Assembly (NCBI GenBank): GCA_964445775.1
Contig: CAYUMH010000001.1
Coordinates: 62,001 to 126,000, forward strand
Direction: 5' to 3'
DNA length: 64,000 nucleotides
DNA from: Terrimonas sp964445775
Lineage (GTDB): Bacteria > Bacteroidota > Bacteroidia > Chitinophagales > Chitinophagaceae
The stretch's first letter is position 1, and each line of letters opens with the position of its first letter. The translations under genes and the position numbers were made by a program. Under the pieces are notes generated by a model. The model was not told the origin of the DNA and made no database searches. It saw only the letters and a program-made list of their open reading frames with translations. Shown piece after piece: positions 50,584 through 59,620 of this stretch.

Positions 50584-51789
50584 TTATTCACTAAACAAAC
50601 TATTATACCGGTTGGCTATAGCCTGCCATAATAATTCGCCGTGTACACGATAACCCTCTACCGTATAATGTACCCTGTCACGATTGATCAGCCCACTGCG
50701 GATCCAACGATAAGCACTGCCATAACCACCGCCTACCTGGTATAAATTGTACAGGCTTATTTTATTTACATTACAATAAGCCGTTAAAAAACTATTTAAC
50801 TGTCTTAATACCAGGTTCGATTTTCCCAGCTTATACGAATCGGGCGCTGTGGTAATTAAAATACCTGCGTTTGGCGAAACGGATTTAATTTTTTGTATAA
50901 AAGTCTGCAGGTTTTCTTTAAACTGTACTTCATTAAAAGCTGCGGCCTGCGCTTCATTAGTACCTAAAGAAACAATATACAGGTCGGCCTGTAGTAAAGG
51001 CAGTTGCTGCCAGAACAGGTTGGATTGATTATAATGATCGTAACGGGCGCCGTTTACGCCAATAGTATGTACCAGTACACCCCCGCTGTTATTATGCAAA
51101 ATGGCCCCGTAAAAACTTTTGGTATGCGCGGTGGGCACACTGCTGATGGTAAGTTTGCTTACCGGGCTGTCAAGTGTGGTATAAGTATAAAAGCTATTGC
51201 TGCTATCAGGCAGGTAATAGCGGTAAAACCCTGCTTCACCGGTCGATACGCTCCATTTGCTTTCCCGGTCATCGTCGGTAATCAGTGTAACAGCCGAAAA
51301 TTTTTCATCATTTTTTAAACCCAGTGTTAACTGTGCAATATTACCGGTAGTGGTAATGGCAAAGCCACTTAAACCCGCCTCAGGGTTGTTCTTAGTATAT
51401 ACCAAACGGTTATAAGCCCATGTGTTCACCGAGCTGCTGATAATATCAAGCGGTGCATTGGACTTTGCCAGGCGTTGCGGAAAAACCAAACCCCGGCCGG
51501 CATTGCCAAAATACGACTGTAAACCTTGTCTTAATATGGCCGTCATAAAATCGCCCTGTATATGCGAATCGCCAATATGTACAATGGATAGTTTTTTTTG
51601 CGGATCATTCTTTAAACGGTGCAGTTTATAAAAAAAGCTGTCCAGCTCCGATGGGTTACTGATAAAGTTAAGCGGCTGTTGCAGGTAATTAAGGCGGGTT
51701 GTATAAGTGTGGGTAGGGGCAATTGGCTGTGCCTGTATACAAACAGGTAACAGCAATAACAAACTATATAAAAAAAATAATGGTCGCAT
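50584..51789 (-). CDS. Exported SGNH/GDSL hydrolase, second copy
   Basis: Protein of 401 aa with a signal peptide (cleavage near CIQAQ). SGNH motifs: IVHIGDSHIQGDF with Ser75, block III VSLGTNEAQAA, and block V DRVH with Asp371 and His374. A beta-rich insertion lies between blocks I and III, as in the homologue at 7.3-8.7 kb, which is anchored by a TM segment instead of a signal peptide. It probably acts on acyl groups of a periplasmic glycan. No MBOAT gene is adjacent, so it may work with the one at 8.7 kb (inference). Confidence 0.85.
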   Translation of the reverse strand: MRPLFFLYSLLLLLPVCIQAQPIAPTHTYTTRLNYLQQPLNFISNPSELDSFFYKLHRLKNDPQKKLSIVHIGDSHIQGDFMTAILRQGLQSYFGNAGRGLVFPQRLAKSNAPLDIISSSVNTWAYNRLVYTKNNPEAGLSGFAITTTGNIAQLTLGLKNDEKFSAVTLITDDDRESKWSVSTGEAGFYRYYLPDSSNSFYTYTTLDSPVSKLTISSVPTAHTKSFYGAILHNNSGGVLVHTIGVNGARYDHYNQSNLFWQQLPLLQADLYIVSLGTNEAQAAAFNEVQFKENLQTFIQKIKSVSPNAGILITTAPDSYKLGKSNLVLRQLNSFLTAYCNVNKISLYNLYQVGGGYGSAYRWIRSGLINRDRVHYTVEGYRVHGELLWQAIANRYNSLFSE

Positions 51790-51912
51790 ATCTACTCACT
51801 CATCTATTTGTTGTTAAACAAACCCGGGATGGGAGCAATATACGACCATTAATACAATGATGCCTTGGTAAATACTGTTAAACTTACACAGGCTCAGCAT
51901 ATCAGTAACTTA

Positions 51913-52416
51913 TCAAATATCTTTTGCAGGTCCGTGATCAAAGCTTATTATACGGGTCATTTTCCATACCCCGTTGTTCAGCTGCCATACATGGGTAAAC
52001 CTTGCCATGCCGTCGCGAGATTCTTTTTTGCCGGTTTCATTAATGTAAAAATAATGCCGGCCGGAAATGACGGCTCCGTAAATAACCCCATTATTCTCCA
52101 TCGGAAAAACCATTACAGTACCGGGTATGGCTGCACGTCTTAACCTGAAATTGGGATTACTGCAAAGGTTATTGGTGATGGAGTTTACCAGTTTTGCTTT
52201 GCCATAGGTTATGCCGCCTTTGTCATGGTAAAACTCTATATCATCACTCACATAATTACCAAAGCCTACCGTGTCGCAGCTGTTATAGGCTGTCCAGAAA
52301 AGGCTGTCATTCAGTAAAATAGTGCGGGTAAGGGTATCGTATTTAGTTTGTGCCTGCAAGCTTGTGGCTGCCAGTACTGCAAACATAACCAGGCCCAGTA
52401 ATTTTATCTTTTTCAT
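51913..52416 (-). CDS. Exported NTF2-like (DUF4440/SnoaL-type) protein
   Basis: Protein of 167 aa with a signal peptide (cleavage near TSLQAQ) and an NTF2-like cone domain: LNDSLFWTAYNSCDTVGFGN, DDIEFYHDKGGITYGKAKLV and FTHVWQLNNGVWKMTRIISF. Members bind small molecules; the role is unknown. The gene follows the PspC gene on the same strand with a 19-base gap, so they may be co-transcribed. Confidence 0.85.
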   Translation of the reverse strand: MKKIKLLGLVMFAVLAATSLQAQTKYDTLTRTILLNDSLFWTAYNSCDTVGFGNYVSDDIEFYHDKGGITYGKAKLVNSITNNLCSNPNFRLRRAAIPGTVMVFPMENNGVIYGAVISGRHYFYINETGKKESRDGMARFTHVWQLNNGVWKMTRIISFDHGPAKDI

Positions 52417-52435
52417 CTGTCTAAAACTTTAAAAA

Positions 52436-54664
52436 TTAAATCCAGCTGATAATTGTAATAACGGAAGGCGGAATACCGAAAGACCTGTCAGCTATGGCTT
52501 CTTTACGGGCAGGTGCCTGCTGGTAAGTGGTGCCCAGCTTTTTGGTCTCTTTCTGAATTTTTTCCAGCTCTTTCAACTGGCGCTCCGTTTCTTCTTTCTC
52601 TCTTTCAATGGCGTCTTTCTTTTCTTTTGCCCGGCGTATTTGTCTTTCAATATCCGATGTTGCCGTATCAGTTGTTGCAGGTGTTACACTGTTGTTGCCA
52701 TCGGAGTAACGGTAACCTTCGCTTTCTTTTCTTTGTTCCATCACAGGTTTGCTTTCATCAACCAGCTGACCATTGGCCTGCATGGTGTAGTACACATTTG
52801 AACGCCACCAGTAATTCTCACTGCGGTGAATTTCAAAGCTGTTGCCATCGCTGGTCCTCCTGCTCTTAATGGTAACAGGGCTCAGCTTACGGTTAACCGA
52901 TTCATGAAACCTCAGTTTTTTACCAACCGGCACTTCTATTACTACCACTACTTTCTGGTTCCTGAATTTACTGTTGCTGCTTATTACCAGGCCGTTTGAC
53001 AGGTCTATTACGCTATCATAGGTATTTACGCTGTATTGTAAAGCTTCGGCACGTTTAAGCGCGTCGGCTTCGTCGTTGCCGGCAGCATATTTTTTTAAGC
53101 TTACATGGTATTGGTCATCGGGGCTTAATTTGGTTTCAAAGCTTACCCAGGCCAGTTTTAAACTATCCTTGCTCAGGTCCCAGCCTTCCCATTCGTCTGC
53201 AGTAATCCAACCAAAATTGCCGTTATAATTCAACTCTTCTTTTGATACGGTAACTGTCAGGTGATCTTTAACGTTTGGCGATAAAGCAACCGGTACCTCA
53301 ACCGACTCGTATTGACGGAAATCTTTAACAAAGCTGGCAATGGTAAACATTAAAGCTACCCAACCCAGTGTCCACAAACCTCCGAATATCCAGCCCATAT
53401 AATTATTAGCCGATTTGGCATTGATCAGCCTGCGGATGATCCAGGTAATAAAAGCAATGATAGGTACCAGGAAAAACAGGATGATGGTTGCCCAGGTAAG
53501 CCATTGCTGGGTACCGCTGGTCCATATAAAATTGCTCATTGGCCACCAGGCTAAACCGCCAAAGAATAATGACATGATGGCTACAAACAAACCGAAAGCA
53601 ATTGAACCGAATATGATAAAGAAAAAGGCTTTGAACAATACGGCAAAAGCATGACCGATACCATTGGTACTGCGGTTAATGGTGCTCGAAAACTCGTTAC
53701 CAAACTCACGGCCTTTTGTCTGGCTAAAGGTCTTTGCTTTTTCACCCAAAGCTTCAGCCGTTTCGGCTACCTCTTTACCCCACTCTTTTACCCTTTGTTT
53801 CACATTACCATAACCTTCCTGTACATTATTCTTAATACTGTTAATATCTACCTGTTCGCCACGCATCTCCATCTTCTGGTAAGGCGAGTGGGCCTCGGGC
53901 AATACAATCCATAAAATAATATAGGCCAGCAGGAAAGTACCGCTTAATGAACCGAAGAAGATATTAGGAATAAAAAACGGACCGGATAGAGCGCTCAGTA
54001 TAAGGGGTGCTACAAATATTAAACGCATCTCCCAGGTTCTACGGTTAAAATAAGCCGCTAAACCACCGGCTACGCCACCTATTACCTTATCATCGGGGTT
54101 ACGGTACAAACGTTTACCGCTATAGCTTTCCACATCCTTGGCCGGAACAAAAATCCACAGCAGGATATAGATCAGGAAGCCGGAACCCCAGCCGCCAAAA
54201 GCAAGTATGGCAAAAATGATACGTACAATAGCAGGGTCTACATTCAGGTACGATGCCAGGCCGCTACATACACCACCGATAAACTTATCATTTACATCGC
54301 GGTAAAACCTTCTCGATGAAAAACGCGATTGTTGATAATTACCCGAACTGCTGCCCTGTGATGAGCTGCTGCCGGTAGCCTGTCTTTCAAACTCCGCTTC
54401 AGCCTCATCAAAATCTTCGGGGCGGCCCATGGTATTAATAATTTCCTGTACATACTCATCGCTGATATGGGCAGCGCCTTTACGGATATGCTCATTCATT
54501 AACTCGGCAATACGCGATTCAATATCATTAATAATTTCATCGCGGCCCTCTTCATTTGCAAAATGTTTGCGCAGGCTTTCCATATACTGTTGCAGCTGCT
54601 GGTAGGCACTGTCTTCGATAGGTATTACCCTTCCGCTTAAGTTTATATTGATAATTTTTTTCAT
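52436..54664 (-). CDS. Large PspC-domain membrane protein
   Basis: Protein of 742 aa. The N-terminal ~100 residues form a helical DUF-like region (MKKIININLSGRVIPIED, EIINDIESRIAELMNEHIRK). Two PspC domains follow (DKFIGGVCSGLASYLNVDPA at ~125 and DKVIGGVAGGLAAYFNRRTW at ~190), then more TM helices (~340-450), an extracytoplasmic beta-rich part and a charged C-terminal coiled coil (KEKKDAIEREKEETERQLKE). PspC proteins take part in envelope stress. The PadR regulator lies 15 bases upstream and likely controls it. Confidence 0.9.
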   Translation of the reverse strand: MKKIININLSGRVIPIEDSAYQQLQQYMESLRKHFANEEGRDEIINDIESRIAELMNEHIRKGAAHISDEYVQEIINTMGRPEDFDEAEAEFERQATGSSSSQGSSSGNYQQSRFSSRRFYRDVNDKFIGGVCSGLASYLNVDPAIVRIIFAILAFGGWGSGFLIYILLWIFVPAKDVESYSGKRLYRNPDDKVIGGVAGGLAAYFNRRTWEMRLIFVAPLILSALSGPFFIPNIFFGSLSGTFLLAYIILWIVLPEAHSPYQKMEMRGEQVDINSIKNNVQEGYGNVKQRVKEWGKEVAETAEALGEKAKTFSQTKGREFGNEFSSTINRSTNGIGHAFAVLFKAFFFIIFGSIAFGLFVAIMSLFFGGLAWWPMSNFIWTSGTQQWLTWATIILFFLVPIIAFITWIIRRLINAKSANNYMGWIFGGLWTLGWVALMFTIASFVKDFRQYESVEVPVALSPNVKDHLTVTVSKEELNYNGNFGWITADEWEGWDLSKDSLKLAWVSFETKLSPDDQYHVSLKKYAAGNDEADALKRAEALQYSVNTYDSVIDLSNGLVISSNSKFRNQKVVVVIEVPVGKKLRFHESVNRKLSPVTIKSRRTSDGNSFEIHRSENYWWRSNVYYTMQANGQLVDESKPVMEQRKESEGYRYSDGNNSVTPATTDTATSDIERQIRRAKEKKDAIEREKEETERQLKELEKIQKETKKLGTTYQQAPARKEAIADRSFGIPPSVITIISWI

Positions 54665-54679
54665 CCCGGTATATTTTAA

Positions 54680-55024
54680 TTAGTTATTGGTAGTTGTTTC
54701 CTTATTACTTAATTGGTTTACGCCGTTGGCCAGCTCTATCCAGGTTTGTTCCAGTTTCTGGTAAAACTCTTCGCCAACGGGTGTCAGCGAAAAATACTTT
54801 CTTGGCGGGCCGCCTTTACTTTCTACCCACTTATAAGTAAGCATTTCGGCATTTTTTAAGCGTGTAAGCAGGGGGTAAAGGGTGCCTTCTAAAATCTGTA
54901 ATCCGGCCGCCTTCATCTCCTCTACAATATCGCCGGGGTAGGCTTCACCCCGTTTAATGATGGAGAGAATACAAAACTCCAGTATTCCCTTCCGCATCTG
55001 GCTCTGTGTATTATCGATGTTCAT
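54680..55024 (-). CDS. PadR family transcriptional regulator
   Basis: Protein of 114 aa with the PadR winged helix: MRKGILEFCILSIIKRGEAY, GLQILEGTLYPLLTRLKNAE and the wing ESKGGPPRKYFSLTPVGEEF. It is a dimeric repressor. It is the first gene of a PadR-PspC-NTF2 unit, and a perfect-looking palindrome overlies its promoter, pointing to autorepression. The inducing signal is unknown. Confidence 0.93.
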   Translation of the reverse strand: MNIDNTQSQMRKGILEFCILSIIKRGEAYPGDIVEEMKAAGLQILEGTLYPLLTRLKNAEMLTYKWVESKGGPPRKYFSLTPVGEEFYQKLEQTWIELANGVNQLSNKETTTNN

Positions 55025-55116
55025 CTGGTGTTCATTTTTTGTTTATCTGTTTAATTTTCATTCAGTTACAGCTGTTTTCAGTTAACAACCTGTACTGGTT
55101 AATCACATTCACAACA

Positions 55117-55158
55117 CAAACATAGTAAATATTCAGTACTATGCAATGCAAAGTACTG
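55117..55158 (-). promoter_or_regulatory. PadR promoter with 25-bp palindromic operator
   Basis: Minus strand promoter: TTG (55146-55144), 19 nt, TATGTTTG (55124-55117). A palindrome CAGTACT (55134-55140), TGCA (55142-55145), TGCA (55147-55150), AGTACTG (55152-55158) covers the -33 element. This is the expected position of a repressor operator. Confidence 0.75.
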
Positions 55159-55241
55159 TGATTTTACAAAAAATCTGGGCGAACTGCATTTTTTGCAGGA
55201 CAAATGGCAAATCGGGGTGGGATTTTAAATTTTTTTTATTG

Positions 55242-55343
55242 GGGGCTGTCAGCTGCAGTAATGCTGCTGGGCTGTGGTTCCCGCTGTGCGCTATACCCCG
55301 GTCCTGCGTACCGGTGTGCCGCTTCCATCGGGCAGCCCTTCAG
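55242..55343 (+). repeat. GC-rich dispersed repeat, copy 3
   Basis: A 102-bp diverged copy starting GGGGCTGTCAGCTGCAGTAA and ending CCATCGGGCAGCCCTTCAG, like the ends of the copies at 6483 and 23390. It fills most of the gap between the padR promoter and the universal stress gene. Confidence 0.65.
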
Positions 55344-55455
55344 GTTTGGCACAATAATCAGGCATATAAATTACAGGTGATGGGGGAGTAGTTAAATACC
55401 CTGTTGAACCATGAATTAAATCACCCGTATATTTACACATATAAAATAAAAGGTT

Positions 55456-56283
55456 ATGCGTACAATAATAGTTGCCACCGATTTTTCCCCTGCGGCCCAT
55501 AATGCAGTTAATTATGCTACAGATATGGCATTGGCCATACAGGCACAACTGGTGGTATTACATGTGTACCAGATACCGGTAGCGGTTACCGATACACCCC
55601 TGTTAATGTTATCGGTAGATGAGCTCCGGGATGCGGCCGAAGAAAAACTGAAAACCCTCTACGACGGGTTGGTGCATATAACTTCAGGACAATTACCCAT
55701 TACTACTGTTGCACGCCTGGGTAATACCATTGATGAGCTGGAAGAGCTGGCCAATAACCACCAGCCTTTTGCTATTGTGTTAGGCACTACCGGCCTCAGT
55801 AATTTTGAAGCAACATTATTTGGCAGCACCACGGCTTTGGCGGTAAAACACCTGAACTGGCCGGTACTGGCCATCCCCGCGGGTAAAGAATATGGTACCG
55901 GCATACAAAAAATAGGTTTTGCCTGCGATTTTAATAATGTACGGGAAACAACCCCCTTTGCCGAGATCAATAACCTGGTAAAAACATTCGGTGCCAGTCT
56001 GCATGTGGTGCATATTGAAAAAGAATCTGAAGAGGGCCAGACGAAGATCAAAGAATCCAGTATCCTTAAATTATGGCTGGAAGAATCGCAGCCCAGTTTT
56101 GAATTCATTACCCACGATGATATTGAGGACGCCATCAATGAATTTGCCGAAAACAGTAACCTGGACCTGCTGATCGTTATTCCCAAAAAACATTCCGGCC
56201 TGGCAGCCCTGTTTCATAAAAGCAATACCAAACAACTGATATTCCATTCAAAAATACCGGTGGTTTGTATTCATGAAGATTAG
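55456..56283 (+). CDS. Universal stress protein, tandem-domain
   Basis: Protein of 275 aa made of two UspA domains. The first is complete: IIVATDFSPAAHNAVNYATD, LGTTGLSNFEATLFGSTTAL with the ATP-binding G-x2-G-x9-GS pattern. The second (~145-275) is diverged: KIGFACDFNNVRETTPFAEI, KKHSGLAALFHKSNTKQLIF. It probably binds nucleotides and acts in stress survival. It is monocistronic. Confidence 0.92.
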   Translation: MRTIIVATDFSPAAHNAVNYATDMALAIQAQLVVLHVYQIPVAVTDTPLLMLSVDELRDAAEEKLKTLYDGLVHITSGQLPITTVARLGNTIDELEELANNHQPFAIVLGTTGLSNFEATLFGSTTALAVKHLNWPVLAIPAGKEYGTGIQKIGFACDFNNVRETTPFAEINNLVKTFGASLHVVHIEKESEEGQTKIKESSILKLWLEESQPSFEFITHDDIEDAINEFAENSNLDLLIVIPKKHSGLAALFHKSNTKQLIFHSKIPVVCIHED

Positions 56284-56303
56284 TTGGCAGTGGTTGAAAT
56301 TTA

Positions 56304-56396
56304 CCCGCAGATAACCCTGATTTCGTGCGCAGATTTTCGCTGATCAATTTTTAATCTGTTAAAATCTGCGCTGTACTTTTCTGCGTAATCAGCGGG
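56304..56396. repeat. CGCAGAT palindromic intergenic repeat
   Basis: GCGCAGATTTT (56327-56337) pairs perfectly with AAAATCTGCGC (56361-56371), and the outer arms CCCGCAGATAA / TAATCAGCGGG (from 56304 and to 56396) pair 9 of 11. I recall repeats built from CTGCGTAATCAGCGGG in gaps of many Bacteroidota and other genomes. Confidence 0.65.
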
Positions 56397-56433
56397 ATTG
56401 TTTACACGAAAATCATTTGTTGCCGGCCAATAC

Positions 56434-57951
56434 TTATTGAATTTCTTTATACAATTCCAGTATCTCCTCTACGTACTTACGCTCATTACACAAACGCGGA
56501 ACTTTATGCTGACCGCCTAATTTACCACGACGGCGTAACCATTCATTAAAAGTGCCTTTTTTAACAGCATGTATCACCGGCTCGCGCAGGGCAATGCTTT
56601 TATGGCGTTTGGCCTCGTAATCGCTGTTAATACTTTTTAAGGCGGCATCCAGGTGCTGGTTAAACAGGCCGATATCTTCGGGTATATTTTCAAATTCAAT
56701 TACCCATTCGTGGGCGCCATTGCTGTTGTCCGAAAAATAAACAGGCGCAGCGGTATAATCGTTTACACTAAGCCCAGTTTGCCTGCAGGCTTCGGCAATG
56801 GCTTTATCGCTGTTATCAACAATTACTTCTTCACCAAAGGCATTGATATAATGTTTTAAACGGCCCGAAACAATAATACGGTAAGGGCGCACAGAAGTAA
56901 ACTGTATGGTATCGCCCAGCATATAACGCCATAAACCGCCATTGGTGCTGATCACCAGGGCATAATTTTTTCCTACTTCTACTTCATTCAAGCCAACGGT
57001 TTGTGGGTCATCGCTGCCATATTCACTTACCGGCATAAACTCCATAAATATACCATGATCGGTAAAGAGTAACATGCCGTCATCGTTGGGGGTTTCCTGC
57101 GCGGCAAAAAACCCTTCGCTGGCATTGTACATCTCCAGGTAATTAATATCCTTGCCTATAAGTTTTTTAAACTGTTCGCGGTAAGGCGTAAACGATACAC
57201 CGCCATGCATATATAATTCCAGGTTAGGCCATACTTCGGCCATGGTCTGTTTGCCGGTTATCTCTAAAATACGTTTAAATAATACAATGGTCCAGGTAGG
57301 TACGGCCGATATGGAAGTTACATTTTCTTTAATGGTGGTTTCGGCCAGGCGTTCAATCTTGCTTTCCCATTCGTCCATTAAAGCAATATTCAGTTCGGGT
57401 GTGCGTAACCAGTGGGCCCAGAAAGGAGAGTTTTGTAATAATACCGCACTCAGGTCACCAAACTGGGCTTCTTCATTCATGGGGTTAATGCTGTGACTGC
57501 CTCCCAGTATTAAGCCTTTTCCTGTTAGCAGGTTGGAGTCGGCGTTAAACTGGTAATACATGGTCAGCACATCCTTGGCCCCTTTATAATGGCAGTCCTG
57601 CAGGCTTTCGTCGCTAAGGGGAATAAACTTGCTTTTATCGCTGCTGGTGCCACTGCTTTTGGCAAACCAGTTTACGGGTGAGTTCCATAACAGGTTCTGT
57701 TCGCCCCGCATCATGCGTTCTATATAAGGTTTAAGATCATCGTACTCATGAATGGGCACCGCTTCTTTAAACTCTTTAACAGAAAATAATTGGGTAAACT
57801 TATACTTGCGGCCTATCTCCGTGTACTGGGCAGAAGTAACAATATCTTGCAATACTTCACGCTGGGCGTCGGCCGGGTTATTTTTCCAGGCTTCAATACG
57901 CCACAACCGCATACGTGCAAGAGATGATATGGCAGGACTTAACAAACTCAT
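56434..57951 (-). CDS. GH3 family protein (acyl-acid amido synthetase-like)
   Basis: Protein of 505 aa, slightly shorter than plant GH3 enzymes. The ANL-type motifs are present: SSGTSSDKSKFIPLSDESL (ATP loop), YNASEGFFAAQ (motif 2) and LWRYMLGDTIQF (motif 3). Plant GH3 enzymes join auxin or jasmonate to amino acids. The bacterial members are conserved in Bacteroidota, with unknown substrates, so a carboxylate-amine ligation is inferred. It is monocistronic. Confidence 0.9.
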   Translation of the reverse strand: MSLLSPAISSLARMRLWRIEAWKNNPADAQREVLQDIVTSAQYTEIGRKYKFTQLFSVKEFKEAVPIHEYDDLKPYIERMMRGEQNLLWNSPVNWFAKSSGTSSDKSKFIPLSDESLQDCHYKGAKDVLTMYYQFNADSNLLTGKGLILGGSHSINPMNEEAQFGDLSAVLLQNSPFWAHWLRTPELNIALMDEWESKIERLAETTIKENVTSISAVPTWTIVLFKRILEITGKQTMAEVWPNLELYMHGGVSFTPYREQFKKLIGKDINYLEMYNASEGFFAAQETPNDDGMLLFTDHGIFMEFMPVSEYGSDDPQTVGLNEVEVGKNYALVISTNGGLWRYMLGDTIQFTSVRPYRIIVSGRLKHYINAFGEEVIVDNSDKAIAEACRQTGLSVNDYTAAPVYFSDNSNGAHEWVIEFENIPEDIGLFNQHLDAALKSINSDYEAKRHKSIALREPVIHAVKKGTFNEWLRRRGKLGGQHKVPRLCNERKYVEEILELYKEIQ

Positions 57952-58059
57952 GTATGTTACTTATAATTTACTAACCTCGCAGCAGTATGCTACACCGGGT
58001 ATTAAAAATCAACATTCGCTACAGATAAAGTTAACGGGAAAAAGCAACCGCCGGTAAAA

Positions 58060-58884
58060 TTATTCGGGAATTTCCGGGGTCTCGCTTTCTTCGGTGGCAG
58101 GTTCAGCAACATACCCTTCTGCACTTTTACGTGCTTCTTCAATCAGGTAATCTTTACGTTTCAGTTCAAAATTACGGCCCAGGTAAAGCTTTTTCACCTG
58201 TTCATCAACGGCCAGTACTTCGGCAACACCTTCCCGGAATATCTTGCCTTCAATCAGCAGGTAAGCCCGGTCGCAAATAGAAAGGGTTTCGGTTACATTA
58301 TGGTCGGTAATTAATATACCTATGTTCTTATATTTTAAACGGGCCACAATGGCCTGGATATCTTCCACCGCAATGGGGTCAATACCGGCAAAGGGCTCAT
58401 CCAGTAAAATAAATTTGGGGTTAACGGCCAGGGCACGGGCAATTTCGGTACGGCGTCGTTCGCCGCCACTTAAAACGTCACCATTGCTTTTACGTACATG
58501 CTGTAAGCGAAACTCATCCAGTAAGGACTCCAGCTTTTCCAAACGTTCGGCCTTCGTCAGTTTGGTCATTTCCAGTACGGCCATAATATTATCCTGCACA
58601 CTTAATTTCCGGAAAATAGAAGCTTCCTGGGGCAGGTAGCCAATACCCATCTGGGCCCGCTTATACATGGGCAGGGCGGTAATATTCACCTCATCCAGGA
58701 ATACATCTCCTTCGTCAGGTTTAACCAAACCCACTACCTGGTAAAACGAAGTGGTTTTACCGGCGCCGTTAGGGCCCAGCAAACCAACAATTTCACCTTG
58801 TTTTACATCAAAGGAAACATTATTCACCACCGTACGGGAGCCGTACCGTTTCATTAAGTTTTTTGCGTAAATAGTAACTGCCAT
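58060..58884 (-). CDS. lptB: LPS export ABC transporter ATPase LptB
   Basis: Protein of 274 aa: Walker A GLLGPNGAGKTTSF, Q-loop GYLPQEASIFRKLS, signature LSGGERRRTEIARAL, Walker B FILLDEPFAGIDPIAV and H-loop ITDHNVTETLSICD, all diagnostic of LptB. It powers extraction of LPS from the inner membrane with LptF/LptG (not in this window). The ATG at 58884 is preferred to an upstream TTG. The C-terminal ~35 residues are a Glu-rich extension. A -7-like TATTTTTG at 58898-58891 would leave almost no leader, so its role is unclear. Confidence 0.95.
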   Translation of the reverse strand: MAVTIYAKNLMKRYGSRTVVNNVSFDVKQGEIVGLLGPNGAGKTTSFYQVVGLVKPDEGDVFLDEVNITALPMYKRAQMGIGYLPQEASIFRKLSVQDNIMAVLEMTKLTKAERLEKLESLLDEFRLQHVRKSNGDVLSGGERRRTEIARALAVNPKFILLDEPFAGIDPIAVEDIQAIVARLKYKNIGILITDHNVTETLSICDRAYLLIEGKIFREGVAEVLAVDEQVKKLYLGRNFELKRKDYLIEEARKSAEGYVAEPATEESETPEIPE

Positions 58885-58917
58885 GTATAGCAAAAATACA
58901 ATAACAAGGTCAAAAAA

Positions 58918-58953
58918 ATTTGCTAATTAGTTAATTTGAAAATTAGCTGATAA
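58918..58953 (-). repeat. AT-rich word repeat near lptB
   Basis: Minus strand reads TCAGCTAATTTTCAAATTAA then CTAATTAGCAAA, related to the copies at 29431 and 49166. Confidence 0.5.
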
Positions 58954-58972
58954 GTGCCGGAACTAATAAAAC

Positions 58973-58998
58973 AAAAGCGACCGGTAAGGGTCGCTTTT
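58973..58998 (-). terminator. Terminator of the Nfu gene
   Basis: Stem AAAAGCGACC / GGTCGCTTTT with loop GGTAAG; bidirectional. Confidence 0.85.
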
Positions 58999-59020
58999 AT
59001 AAAATAAATTGAACAGGTAT

Positions 59021-59620
59021 TTATTCCGCTTCGGCCACTACTTCCTGTACTTCCGGAATCATGCGTTTCATCATGCCTTCAATACCGGCTTTTAAAGTAA
59101 TCATGCTCGATGGGCAACCACTGCAGCTTCCCTGCATGGCCAGGTTTACCACACCGTCATTATAGCTTTTAAACTGTATGGCGCCACCATCCATTTCTAC
59201 CGCGGGACGCACATAGTTATCTAATAATTCTTTGATTCTTTTAACCACATCATCATCATCCGCACTTACTTCGTTGCTGCTCTCTTTTTTGATGGTTACT
59301 ACTTCATCTTCGTTTATCACCAATTTACCTTCTTCCAGGTAATCTTTCAAAAACTGGCGTACAGATGGAATTACATCGCTCCATTCAGTATCGGCCGATG
59401 TACGGGTAAGCGTAACGAAATTGCTGGCAATAAATACTGCTTTTACAAAGGGAAAACCAAACAACTCTGTTGCCAGGGGCGATGGTTTTGCACTTTCCAT
59501 ATCAGGAAAATCAATACTTTTCCCGGGATACAACAATTTGTTAGCTACAAATTTCATTGTCTCCGGGTTGGGGGTCATTTCGGTATATATGCTTATCACT
59601 GGATTGCCTGTTTTAACCAT
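59021..59620 (-). CDS. NifU-like Fe-S scaffold protein (Nfu)
   Basis: Protein of 199 aa. The N-terminal Nfu domain (~1-95) has TPNPETMKFVANK and FGFPFVKAVFIASNFVTLTR. The C-terminal NifU domain has VRPAVEMDGGAIQF and the Fe-S binding CxxC in GSCSGCPSS. It accepts or delivers Fe-S clusters in the cytosol. The ATG at 59620 gives the family start; a -7 box TATTTTTG lies at 59646-59639. It is monocistronic. Confidence 0.93.
   Translation of the reverse strand: MVKTGNPVISIYTEMTPNPETMKFVANKLLYPGKSIDFPDMESAKPSPLATELFGFPFVKAVFIASNFVTLTRTSADTEWSDVIPSVRQFLKDYLEEGKLVINEDEVVTIKKESSNEVSADDDDVVKRIKELLDNYVRPAVEMDGGAIQFKSYNDGVVNLAMQGSCSGCPSSMITLKAGIEGMMKRMIPEVQEVVAEAE

Noticed and set aside
55146..55391. 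Plus-strand ORF in the gap before the universal stress gene
   Set aside because: It runs through the PadR operator and the GC-rich repeat and shows no protein-like features.
58891..58898. Promoter of lptB
   Set aside because: The TATTTTTG match would place the transcript start within about two bases of the start codon and has no -33 partner at the right distance.
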